The position numbers and the translations under genes were made by a program. The notes beneath the pieces were generated by a model. That model was given only the letters and a program-made list of their open reading frames with translations, was not told the DNA's origin and made no database searches. This document shows, in pieces, positions 19,556-27,624 of a stretch of DNA of 64,000 nucleotides. Each line of letters begins with the position of its first letter. The first letter of the stretch is position 1. The stretch comes from Desulfotignum sp. (GTDB taxonomy: Bacteria > Desulfobacterota > Desulfobacteria > Desulfobacterales > Desulfobacteraceae): the NCBI GenBank assembly GCA_021737695.1, contig JAIPDL010000004.1, positions 61,624 through 125,623 of the forward strand, given 5' to 3'.

Positions 19556-21343
19556 TCACAGGGTTTCTTTTTCCAGGAGATGCCAGTATTCCCCTTTGGC
19601 GCGCACCAGTTCCAAATGATCTCCCTGTTCCCGGATCCGACCGCCTCTGAGCAGAAGAATCCGGTGGCAGTGCCGGATGGTGGACAGGCGGTGGGCGATG
19701 ATGATGGACAGCCGTCCTTTCATGAGCCGGTTCATAGCCTCATGCACGGCCTGCTCCGATCCGGAATCCATGTAGGAGGTGGCCTCATCGAAAATGATCA
19801 GATCCGGGTTGCCGGCAAAGGCCCGGGCAATGCATATCAGCTGTTTTTCTCCGGCGGACAGCGGACGTCCCCCCTCCCTGAGTACGGTGTCCGGTCCGTC
19901 AAACTTGTCATATAAAAATCCGCAGTTGGCCTGTGCCAGCACTTTTTTCAGGTCCGGGCCGTCCAAGGGATTTTCCGGCGGGCAGATATTGTCTTTCACT
20001 GTGCCGGAAAAAAGGATGGGATCCTGCATGACCAGAGCGGTTTTTCGTCGGATATCCATTGTGTTGATGGATTCCTGGGGTTGACCGTTGATTCGGATAA
20101 GGCCGGCATCCGGCCGGTAGAATCCTGTGACCAGATTGATGATGGAGGTCTTGCCGGATCCGGTCTGACCCACGATCCCGATGGAACTCCCTTTTTCAAG
20201 AGAGAAACAGATATCTTTGAGCACCGGTGTTTCCGTGTTATAAGAAAAATGAACATGATTAAACGCCAGGTGATGGATGGCATCCATCCGGACTCTTTTT
20301 CGGGTGAGGCGCTGCCGGTCTTTTTTCTGTTCCAGCACGGTGGTGATCCTTTCCGCAGATGCCAACGCATTCTGAAGCAGATTGAATTTTTCCGACAGCT
20401 CCCGCAACGGCCTGAAAAACAGTTTCATATAGGTGAGAAATGCCACCAGTTCGCCGATGGTCATCTCATGGGCCGTGACCTTGCGACCGCCGGCCCACAG
20501 AATAACGGCCGTGCTGATGATGCCCAATAACCCGATAAAGGGCATGAACACGGCAAACGTCTTTATCTGGCGCATGGCTGCATCATAATGGGTGGCATTG
20601 AGATCCCGGAACCGTTTGATAAACGTGGCTGCGCTGCCAGTGGTCTGGATGGCCCGGATGCCGGAAATGCTTTCGGAAAAACTGTGGTTGATCTCCCCGA
20701 TCTTCTGTCGGATGGTCCGGAAGGCGCTGCGCACATGCCGGGAAAAACCGGTGACACTCACCAGGATCACGGGCACCAGCCCAAACAGGTAAAAGGCCAG
20801 TCCGGCATTGAGCCGTGCCAGCATCACAAAAATGGCTGCCATGAGCACCAGGTCCTTGAAGATGAACACCAGCACACTGGTGAACATCTCGTTCATGTTC
20901 TCAATGTCGCCTGCCACCCTTGCCACCAGCCGGCCGGAGGCGTTTTTATCATAATAGGCCACGGGCAGGCCGGTCATGTGGGAGAACAGTTCCCATCGCA
21001 GGTTCAGAATAATTTTCTGGCCGGAGTATTCCAGAAACAGGGTCTGACCGAAATCGATGACAAATGCGGCCAGGATCATCAGGCAGAAAAAAAGACCGAA
21101 CGACCTGAAGTCTTCCATGTGCAGACCCAGAAACAAGGCATCCTTTGAATTCTGGCCGGATTGGAGGATAAATCCGTCCAAGCCTTTCTGGATGAGCAGC
21201 GGGATGGACAGCTCAAAGAAAATACCGGCAAACACCAGCAGGGTGGACACTGCCAGCATCCAGGCATAGGGCCTGATATAGGGCCACATCGCTTTGGCCA
21301 AAACCAGGTCGGCCAGACGGATTTCTTTTTCTTCCGGCGTCAT
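19556..21343 (-). CDS. Heterodimeric ABC exporter, subunit with intact Walker B Glu
   Basis: 595 residues, an ABC-type half transporter: six membrane segments in the first 330 residues and a nucleotide-binding domain with Walker A GQTGSGKT (about residue 390), a signature LSAGEKQ in place of LSGGQ, Walker B LIIFDEATS with the catalytic Glu, and H-loop AHRLST. It is the YheH/BmrD-like partner of the upstream gene, which it overlaps by one base. The altered signature combines with the Asp-containing Walker B of the partner to make one degenerate ATP site. Substrate unknown (lipid or drug type). Confidence 0.88.
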   Translation of the reverse strand: MTPEEKEIRLADLVLAKAMWPYIRPYAWMLAVSTLLVFAGIFFELSIPLLIQKGLDGFILQSGQNSKDALFLGLHMEDFRSFGLFFCLMILAAFVIDFGQTLFLEYSGQKIILNLRWELFSHMTGLPVAYYDKNASGRLVARVAGDIENMNEMFTSVLVFIFKDLVLMAAIFVMLARLNAGLAFYLFGLVPVILVSVTGFSRHVRSAFRTIRQKIGEINHSFSESISGIRAIQTTGSAATFIKRFRDLNATHYDAAMRQIKTFAVFMPFIGLLGIISTAVILWAGGRKVTAHEMTIGELVAFLTYMKLFFRPLRELSEKFNLLQNALASAERITTVLEQKKDRQRLTRKRVRMDAIHHLAFNHVHFSYNTETPVLKDICFSLEKGSSIGIVGQTGSGKTSIINLVTGFYRPDAGLIRINGQPQESINTMDIRRKTALVMQDPILFSGTVKDNICPPENPLDGPDLKKVLAQANCGFLYDKFDGPDTVLREGGRPLSAGEKQLICIARAFAGNPDLIIFDEATSYMDSGSEQAVHEAMNRLMKGRLSIIIAHRLSTIRHCHRILLLRGGRIREQGDHLELVRAKGEYWHLLEKETL

Positions 21344-23061
21344 CAGGTCTCCTCAAACTGCTGCACATCAAAAGCATGCCGGTAGTATTGGCTGGTATCA
21401 AGCAGATGGGCATGGGATCCGCCGGCAGAGATCCGGCCGTTTTCCAGAACATATATGGTGTCGCAAGCGGCCAGAGCGGACAGACGGTGGGAGATAAGGA
21501 TGCAGGTGCGATCCTTTGTCAGGTGGTGGATACCGTCGATCACCCGTTGGGCGGTCTGGGTGTCCAGCTGGCTGACCGGATCGTCCAGAATCAGCACCGG
21601 CTTGTCCTCCACCAGGGCCCTGGCCAGGACCAGCCGCTGTTTCTGGCCCCCGGACAAAGTTACTCCCCGTTCTCCCACAAGGGCTTCCAATCCCCGGGGC
21701 ATGACTTTAATGGTATCGGAAACATCACAGATTCGGATCACTTTTTCCAGATCAGTATCTGGCATGTCCCGCCCCATAAGCATGTTTTCCCGGATGGTGG
21801 CGGAAAACAGAAACGGTTCCTGGGGCATGAATGCGATGCACGACTGCAGGGCTTTGGGGTCCATGTCCGTGGTGGGAATGCCGTTTACCCGGATATTGCC
21901 TTGTGTGGGATCATACAGCCGCATCATCAGACACGCCAGGGTGGTTTTGCCGGTCCCGGGCGGGCCGGTGATGCCCACCCGACTGCCCCCCGGGATATCC
22001 AGACAGATGTCCGACAATATAGGGGTGTGGCCGTCATAGGAGAACCCGGTATGACTGAACTGGATCTGGCGGATCTGGCTGGGCATGGGCACCGGGTTTT
22101 CCGGACAGGTGATCCGGGGCTGGGACTGGAGCAGCGCGTTGATGCGGCGCAAAGAGGACAGGCCCCGCTGGAACAGGTTGGTCATCCATCCGATGGCAAT
22201 GATCGGCCAGGCCAGCAAACCCAGATACTGGAGAAACGCCACCAGTTCTCCGGGGCTCAACGTGTTGCGCATCACCAGCATTCCGCCGTAGAACAGAATG
22301 ATCAATGAAGAGATGTTAAAGAAAAACCCCAGCAAAGGTCGCAACAGGGACGTGGCCACGGCCCGTTTCAGGTTTTTGCGGAAATAATCCGTGGCAGCAT
22401 GGCCCACCCGGTTTGTTACCAGCGATTCAAAATTGAACACCTTGATGATCCGGATCCCGAAAAAGCTTTCCCGGATCATTTCAGTGAGAATAGAAAATGA
22501 TTCCTGGGCTGTGGTGTGAAAGTCATGCATTTTTTTGCCTAGGAATCTTGTGAAAAAAATCAGAACCGGCATGGGAATCAAGGCCAGGGCGGTGAGTTTG
22601 GGATGGGTCCAGACCATGATGGCCAGAATGGCACCTCCCAGCAGTACCGTGTCCACCAGTACGATGATTCCGAATCCGAAGGCCATGCGCACATGGTTGA
22701 TGTCCGAGGTGGCATGGGCCATGATGTCCCCGGTATTCACCCGGTCGAAAAAAGCCGGGTCCAATGCCATGATATGGGTGTACAGCTGGTCCCGGATCCC
22801 TTTTTCCAGGTTTCTGGCACTGCCCATGAGCAGGATGCGCCAGGCATAACGCAGCACCGCCATAAGTACGCCCAGCCCCAGAATGAATATACACTGACGG
22901 ATCAGTACGGCCCGGTCCAGGCTGCCCGCATCCAGGGTATCCACCACCGACCGGATCACCTGGGGCACAATGAGCTGGGTGCCGTCCACAATGATCATGC
23001 ATACCATGCCCAAAAGGATCTGGGCCTTGTACTGTCTGAAAAAGGGAAGGATCAGTTTCAA
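21343..23061 (-). CDS. Heterodimeric ABC exporter, subunit with degenerate Walker B
   Basis: 572 residues, ABC half transporter with an N-terminal six-helix domain and an ATPase domain: Walker A GPPGTGKTT (about residue 365), canonical signature LSGGQKQR, Walker B VLILDDPVS where the catalytic Glu is Asp, and H-loop SHRLSA. The Asp substitution is the hallmark of the non-hydrolysing site in heterodimeric exporters of the TM287/288 and BmrCD type. Translation begins at TTG with AAGGGG upstream; the start overlaps a 19-codon upstream frame. The downstream gene encodes the partner. Confidence 0.88.
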   Translation of the reverse strand: MKLILPFFRQYKAQILLGMVCMIIVDGTQLIVPQVIRSVVDTLDAGSLDRAVLIRQCIFILGLGVLMAVLRYAWRILLMGSARNLEKGIRDQLYTHIMALDPAFFDRVNTGDIMAHATSDINHVRMAFGFGIIVLVDTVLLGGAILAIMVWTHPKLTALALIPMPVLIFFTRFLGKKMHDFHTTAQESFSILTEMIRESFFGIRIIKVFNFESLVTNRVGHAATDYFRKNLKRAVATSLLRPLLGFFFNISSLIILFYGGMLVMRNTLSPGELVAFLQYLGLLAWPIIAIGWMTNLFQRGLSSLRRINALLQSQPRITCPENPVPMPSQIRQIQFSHTGFSYDGHTPILSDICLDIPGGSRVGITGPPGTGKTTLACLMMRLYDPTQGNIRVNGIPTTDMDPKALQSCIAFMPQEPFLFSATIRENMLMGRDMPDTDLEKVIRICDVSDTIKVMPRGLEALVGERGVTLSGGQKQRLVLARALVEDKPVLILDDPVSQLDTQTAQRVIDGIHHLTKDRTCILISHRLSALAACDTIYVLENGRISAGGSHAHLLDTSQYYRHAFDVQQFEET

Positions 23062-23123
23062 TCTTTCCCCTTCCGGCCGGATGGGACCGCCGCATCTGTC
23101 TGAACCTGAAAATTCATGACAGA

Positions 23124-23152
23124 AGCATAGGTTATTTTCCGTTGGTTTTCAA
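23124..23152 (-). promoter_or_regulatory. Promoter of the ABC exporter pair
   Basis: On the minus strand TTGAAA (23147-23152), a 17-bp spacer and TATGCT (23124-23129). The predicted start of transcription falls about at the ATG (23117) of a 19-codon frame that ends over the exporter start codon. Confidence 0.5.
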
Positions 23153-23211
23153 TACTGTTCCCGTCCATACAGTCCCGGATTTTCGGGGCACTACCTTCTG
23201 CTGTATAATCG

Positions 23212-24153
23212 TCAGGGATTATTAAAAAACGCAAATACATATTTGGCTGCCGTCAGTATCATGATCCAGGTCAACATCCATTTGATGGCCCTGGCAGGGA
23301 CAAATTTCTGGCACCGGGCCCCTAAATACATGCCCGCCATGCCGCCGACACCGAATAAAATTCCCAGCAGCCAGTCGGGAGCCACGGACAGGTGGGGATA
23401 AAACGGGGCAATGGCCTGGTAAAAAGCAACCCCGGCAATGGAGGTGACAAAGGTCCCCATCAAGGCCGCGCCAGCCACGATATATACCGGCAGTCCGAAA
23501 AAAGTGACAAAAAAAGGGGCGATGATGGAACCGCCGCCGATGCCGTAAATCCCGCCGACAATGCCCACAATGAAACTGAGAAAAAAAATGCCCGGAAAAG
23601 ATACCTCATAGGATTCACCATAAAAGGTGAATCCCAGCCGGCGGAGGTTGAAACCGGTCACAGTGGAGGGCCGCGAAGTAGCGTCATCTGAACGCCAGGT
23701 TTTCATCAGGGTTTGAAACCGCTTTTCACTGTCTTTTTTGCCGGCATTCCGGCCGGATTGCTTCCGCAGGTCCCGCATCATTTTAAGCCCGATATACAGC
23801 AGGACACCGGCGGCAAACAGCTTGAACAGTCCGGGGTCCGGCAGCCAGGTCACCCGTACAATTGCACCGATGAATACGCCGGGCAGGGTGCCTGCAACGA
23901 CGATCCAGGTCAGGGGCCATACCATCCGGCCCTCGCGCCAGTAACGGTAGACTCCGCTGGGAATGGCCACAATGTTGAACAACTGGTTGGTGGCACTGAC
24001 CGACGGATGGGAGTAGCCCAGAACCGACATCTGGAACGGCAGGAGCAGAAACGCACCGGATATCCCACCCATGGAGGTGAAAAATGACACCACAAATGCC
24101 ACCAGCGGCGGCACCCAGATGGCTGCTTCGATGCCTGCGGTTGAAAAATACAT
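23212..24153 (-). CDS. TSUP (TauE/SafE) family transporter, probable TunR target
   Basis: 313 residues with the TSUP pattern of two repeated blocks of membrane segments: FFTSMGGISGAFLLLPFQMSVLGYSHPSVSATNQLFN in the first half and GIYGIGGGSIIAPFFVTFFGLPVYIVAGAALMGTFVTSIAG in the second. TSUP proteins move sulfite, sulfonates or related anions. The gene is divergent from a TunR-type regulator and its -10 box lies inside a palindrome, which fits the published class of TunR proteins that repress TSUP genes in sulfate reducers and suggests oxyanion (tungstate or molybdate) homeostasis. Substrate is inferred only. Confidence 0.9.
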   Translation of the reverse strand: MYFSTAGIEAAIWVPPLVAFVVSFFTSMGGISGAFLLLPFQMSVLGYSHPSVSATNQLFNIVAIPSGVYRYWREGRMVWPLTWIVVAGTLPGVFIGAIVRVTWLPDPGLFKLFAAGVLLYIGLKMMRDLRKQSGRNAGKKDSEKRFQTLMKTWRSDDATSRPSTVTGFNLRRLGFTFYGESYEVSFPGIFFLSFIVGIVGGIYGIGGGSIIAPFFVTFFGLPVYIVAGAALMGTFVTSIAGVAFYQAIAPFYPHLSVAPDWLLGILFGVGGMAGMYLGARCQKFVPARAIKWMLTWIMILTAAKYVFAFFNNP

Positions 24154-24184
24154 ATCAATTTTTCCGGTAAAAATGGTGATTTAC

Positions 24185-24212
24185 TATCACGCAAAATATT
24201 ATATTCGTGATA
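24185..24212. promoter_or_regulatory. Palindromic TunR operator candidate over the TSUP -10 box
   Basis: TATCACG (24185-24191), 14 bp, CGTGATA (24206-24212): perfect 7-bp arms in a 28-bp site, close to the 30-bp motif size reported for TunR, whose DNA-binding domain derives from XerC/D recombinases. The AT-rich centre contains TATAAT on the minus strand (24198-24203), the likely -10 box of the TSUP gene, so binding should block that promoter. A TTGACA at 24223 on the plus strand may be the -35 of tunR. Confidence 0.65.
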
Positions 24213-24298
24213 TTAACAACCATTGACAAGAGACGTCAAGTATTTTATTGAATCATCCCATAAATGACTGCAATCTGTTGAACGTATGGAAACCCGAT

Positions 24299-25399
24299 AT
24301 GGCGGATCAAAAGAAATTCATACAAAATCAGGATGTTTTACTGTCCGGTGGAAAAGACCACAGCCGGATCATTTCCATTGCCCGGACCGGTCCATGCCTG
24401 GAGACGGATCAGTTGAATCAGCTGGAACAGTGTTTTCGAAAATGGGCAACCGATTCGCCCCGGGCGGATGTGCGCTTTTCCCGCCGCCGCATTTTGATCA
24501 CCTTTCTTTTGATCCGATATACCGGTGCAAAATTAAAAGAAGTGCTGGCGGTCAACCCTTTTACAGGTATCGACGTACAGAACCATGCGGTGACCTATGG
24601 CTCCAGCGGGCCTGAAACGGGTGTGAAACCCAGAACGGTCCCTCTCTCCGAGGCCCTGGGCACTGAGATCCAGGAATTGATCCACACGCCGGGATTCAAA
24701 GAAAAAGCAGGGCGGCTGCCTGACCTGGATCCTGGATTTGTGCGCCGAAAGTTTTATGACCGGGCCGCTGCCTGCGGATTTGACAAGGAAATGGGCGGCC
24801 CGGAAGCCATCCGCAGGGCCAGAGGGGTGGAATTGATGCAGGGCAATCTGCCGCTGCCGGCTGTTCAACAAATTTTAGGGCACACTTCCGCCAGTCTGAC
24901 TTCATCATATGTCATCTTTTCGGAAGCAGATATTCAGGCGGTTGCCAAGCGGTTCATGGAAAAGGAAACCGGCCGCCGAACCAGCGCCCGCAACACGTTT
25001 TTCTGCAAAGTCACGGCTATGGTAAACGCAGATATTCAGTCTCTGATTGAAATGATCACCCTGGACGGCCATTCCATTATCACTGTGATCACCAATGACA
25101 GTGTCAAACGGCTGGGTCTGGTTCCCGATAAATGGGTGATTGCTGAGGTCAAAGCACCTCAGGTAATGCTGCAAAGCGGGGATGTGTCTTGTGCATGCAG
25201 TGTGGAAAACCGGTTCAAAGGAATTGTCACCCGGATCACCCGGGGGAAAATCAATACCGAATGTATTGTCACGGTGTCAGATTCTTTGCAGATCTGTGCC
25301 GTGATATCCTCGGCCGGTCCCTGGATTTCCGGCCTGAAGCAGGGAGATCCGGTCCGGGCTTTGTTTGCCGCTGTTTCCGTGGTACTTCATCTGGATTGA
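24299..25399 (+). CDS. tunR: TunR-type regulator: inactive tyrosine-recombinase domain plus two TOBE domains
   Basis: 366 residues from the ATG at 24299; a TTG at 24248 would add 17 residues but lies at the likely transcription start. The N-terminal 220 residues resemble the XerC/D catalytic domain (LITFLLIRYTGAKLKEVLAVN; LPAVQQILGHTSASLTSSYVIF). Key catalytic residues are lost: the first Arg is Lys (TGAKLKE) and the His of HxxR is Glu (EAIRRARG), while the C-terminal Tyr persists. Two TOBE/Mop-like modules follow (about 225-285 and 297-366), as in ModE. This architecture is that of TunR, the tungstate-responsive regulator family of sulfate-reducing deltaproteobacteria. Confidence 0.85.
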   Translation: MADQKKFIQNQDVLLSGGKDHSRIISIARTGPCLETDQLNQLEQCFRKWATDSPRADVRFSRRRILITFLLIRYTGAKLKEVLAVNPFTGIDVQNHAVTYGSSGPETGVKPRTVPLSEALGTEIQELIHTPGFKEKAGRLPDLDPGFVRRKFYDRAAACGFDKEMGGPEAIRRARGVELMQGNLPLPAVQQILGHTSASLTSSYVIFSEADIQAVAKRFMEKETGRRTSARNTFFCKVTAMVNADIQSLIEMITLDGHSIITVITNDSVKRLGLVPDKWVIAEVKAPQVMLQSGDVSCACSVENRFKGIVTRITRGKINTECIVTVSDSLQICAVISSAGPWISGLKQGDPVRALFAAVSVVLHLD

Positions 25400-25448
25400 T
25401 AATGCTAAAAAACCTTATCGGCAACAAAAAGAAAAGGGCCGTAAAAAA

Positions 25449-25823
25449 ATGGAAAAACTGCTATGGGTCATGCTGGGCGGCAGTCTGGGCGCGGCAAGCC
25501 GTTACGGCATTACTCTTGTGACGATCAACCTGTGGGGCACCCGCTTCCCCTGGGGCACGCTGGTTGTCAATATGGCGGGATGTTTTTTGATTGGATTGCT
25601 GTTCGGCCTGTCGGACCGGGTGCGCCTGCTGACCCCGGAGATGCGCCTGCTGCTGATCACCGGTTTTTTAGGGGCGTTGACCACATTTTCCGCTTTTTCC
25701 ATGGAAACCATTGCTGCTGGCCAGGCCGGTATGCGATTTCAGGCAGTGATGAACATCCTGGTCAACAATCTGGGCGGTCTGGCATTGACCGTAATGGGAT
25801 TATGGATCGGCAGTGTGAAATAG
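25449..25823 (+). CDS. crcB: Fluoride ion channel CrcB/Fluc
   Basis: 124 residues, four predicted membrane helices, standard for this dual-topology fluoride exporter. Motifs are LGGSLGAASRYG, WGTLVVNMAGCFLIGLLFG (the pore Asn) and the Phe-box region ITGFLGALTTFSAFSMET. The ATG at 25449 is chosen because the upstream in-frame stretch overlaps tunR. A single copy is present, so the channel would be a homodimer. Only 49 bp separate it from tunR, with no room for a fluoride riboswitch. arsC follows 58 bp later. Confidence 0.92.
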   Translation: MEKLLWVMLGGSLGAASRYGITLVTINLWGTRFPWGTLVVNMAGCFLIGLLFGLSDRVRLLTPEMRLLLITGFLGALTTFSAFSMETIAAGQAGMRFQAVMNILVNNLGGLALTVMGLWIGSVK

Positions 25824-25881
25824 GCGGGGTGGATGCAGGGGAGAGAGGTCTGCGGCCCGGTCAAAAACAAGGAAAAGACAC

Positions 25882-26331
25882 ATGGATAACAGAAAACTGA
25901 AGATTTTGTTTCTGTGCACGGGAAATGCATGTCGCAGCCAGATGGCTGAAGGGTGGACCCGGTATCTTAAAAATGACGTGATTGAGGTATTTTCTGCAGG
26001 CGTGGAAACCCACGGCGTGGACCCAAAGGCGGTGGCCGTGATGAAAGAGGCGGGGGTGGATATTTCCCACCACCGGTCCAAACATGTCAAAGAATTTCAG
26101 GACAAACAAATGGATGTGGTGATCACTGTGTGTGACCATGCCAGAGAATCCTGCCCGTATTTTCCCTTTGCCGGTAAAAAGGTCCACCGGGGATTTGCAG
26201 ATCCCCCGGCCCTGGCAAAGGATGTGGCCCAAAAAGGCGGTGATGAAAACGCCCAGCTGGACTGCTACCGGAAAGTCAGAGATGAGATCCGGGCGTTTGT
26301 GGAAAGCCTGCCGGACAATGTATTGCAGTAA
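25882..26331 (+). CDS. arsC: Arsenate reductase, thioredoxin-coupled (LMW-PTP fold)
   Basis: 149 residues. The P-loop LCTGNACRSQMAEG holds the nucleophilic Cys, and the redox pair is in VCDHARESCPYFP with the two Cys seven residues apart, as in S. aureus ArsC (Cys10, Cys82, Cys89). Such enzymes reduce arsenate to arsenite with thioredoxin as reductant. AAGGAAAAG precedes the ATG. It is followed 45 bp later by the arsenite exporter gene, forming an arsC-acr3 unit with no adjacent arsR. Confidence 0.92.
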   Translation: MDNRKLKILFLCTGNACRSQMAEGWTRYLKNDVIEVFSAGVETHGVDPKAVAVMKEAGVDISHHRSKHVKEFQDKQMDVVITVCDHARESCPYFPFAGKKVHRGFADPPALAKDVAQKGGDENAQLDCYRKVRDEIRAFVESLPDNVLQ

Positions 26332-26376
26332 AGGCAAATATATTGAACACCATTGAAAAAGGAGAAAAAAACACCC

Positions 26377-27555
26377 ATGACTTCCCCTGTTGACAATGAC
26401 CGGAGAATGACCAGTGTGTTTGAGCGCTACCTGACCGTCTGGGTCGGACTGTGCATCATCGGGGGCATCCTGTTAGGGAAAATCGCCCCGGGGCTGGCAA
26501 CGGCCCTGGACAGCATGGCCATCACCGTAAACAATGCCCCCGTGGTATCCATCCCCATTGCCGTTTGCCTGTTTTTCATGATGTACCCCATCATGGTGAA
26601 AATCGATTTCGCTTCGGTCATCCGGGCGGGAAAAAGCGGCAAACCCGTATTCTGGACTCTGTTCATCAACTGGGGCATCAAGCCCTTTACCATGTATGCC
26701 ATCTCTTTGTTTTTTCTGGGGATTGCATTCAAAGGATTTATCGGCCCAGACGCCATGGATCTGGTGAAGATCCCCTTCGGCCTGGATCTGCCCGTGGGAG
26801 CTGTCCACGGGGACGGGGTGGTGGTGCTGCATGAAGGGGTGAAGATGCTCCAGATTCCGTTATGGCGCAGTTATCTGGCCGGGTGTATTCTCCTGGGCAT
26901 CGCGCCTTGTACGGCCATGGTCCTGGTGTGGGGGTATCTGTCCCGGGGCAATGACGGGTTGACCCTGGTGATGGTGGCCATCAACTCTTTGACCATGCTG
27001 GTGCTGTACGGGGTTCTGGGCGGATTTCTGCTGGGCGTGGGAAAACTGCCCATCCCCTGGCAGGCCCTGCTTCTGTCCGTGGGTATCTATGTGGCACTGC
27101 CCCTGGTGGCCGGCTATTTTTCCAGAATATGGATTTTCAAGGCCAAAGGTGAAGAATGGTTCAGAGAAAAATTTTTGGGAATCCTGACCCCGGTGACCAT
27201 CAGTGCCCTGCTGGTCACCCTGGTACTTTTGTTCAGCTTCAAGGGTGATGTCATCACGGCCAATCCCCTGACCATCCTGTGGATCGCAGTACCCTTGTTT
27301 ATTCAGACCATCCTGATCTTTGCCATCGGCTATGCCGGGGCCGTTTTCATGAAATTCAACTACGAAGATGCGGCACCGGCCGCCATGATTGGGGCCTCCA
27401 ACCATTTTGAGGTGGCCATTGCCACATCGGTCATGCTCTTCGGGCTGTCGTCCGGTGCGGCCCTGGCCACGGTGGTGGGGGTGCTGATCGAAGTGCCGGT
27501 GATGCTGATGCTGGTGGGGTTCTGTAAACGGACCCGGCACTGGTTTAATGGTTGA
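26377..27555 (+). CDS. acr3: Arsenite efflux permease, ACR3 family
   Basis: 392 residues, about ten membrane segments. ACR3 hallmarks are [42 protein letters not shown] with the essential Cys, and a conserved C-terminal block [46 protein letters not shown]. Compared with the roughly 350-residue type it has an extra loop of about 35 residues before the Cys helix ([24 protein letters not shown]), seen in some anaerobe ACR3 proteins as I recall. The ATG at 26377 is preferred to a TTG at 26353, which lies too close to the AAGGAG. Confidence 0.92.
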   Translation: MTSPVDNDRRMTSVFERYLTVWVGLCIIGGILLGKIAPGLATALDSMAITVNNAPVVSIPIAVCLFFMMYPIMVKIDFASVIRAGKSGKPVFWTLFINWGIKPFTMYAISLFFLGIAFKGFIGPDAMDLVKIPFGLDLPVGAVHGDGVVVLHEGVKMLQIPLWRSYLAGCILLGIAPCTAMVLVWGYLSRGNDGLTLVMVAINSLTMLVLYGVLGGFLLGVGKLPIPWQALLLSVGIYVALPLVAGYFSRIWIFKAKGEEWFREKFLGILTPVTISALLVTLVLLFSFKGDVITANPLTILWIAVPLFIQTILIFAIGYAGAVFMKFNYEDAAPAAMIGASNHFEVAIATSVMLFGLSSGAALATVVGVLIEVPVMLMLVGFCKRTRHWFNG

Positions 27556-27624
27556 TGTTGGAAGCGACTGTTATTGCATGCACTGAACGTCCATATGCGA
27601 TTTATGTAAGGAAAGGTGGGAAAC

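Noticed and set aside
24299..25399. Phage or transposon integrase
   Set aside because: The recombinase domain lacks key catalytic residues, is fused to TOBE domains, and there are no attachment repeats or other mobile genes nearby.
25400..25448. Fluoride riboswitch before crcB
   Set aside because: Only 49 bp separate crcB from the upstream gene and no pseudoknot-like pattern is visible.
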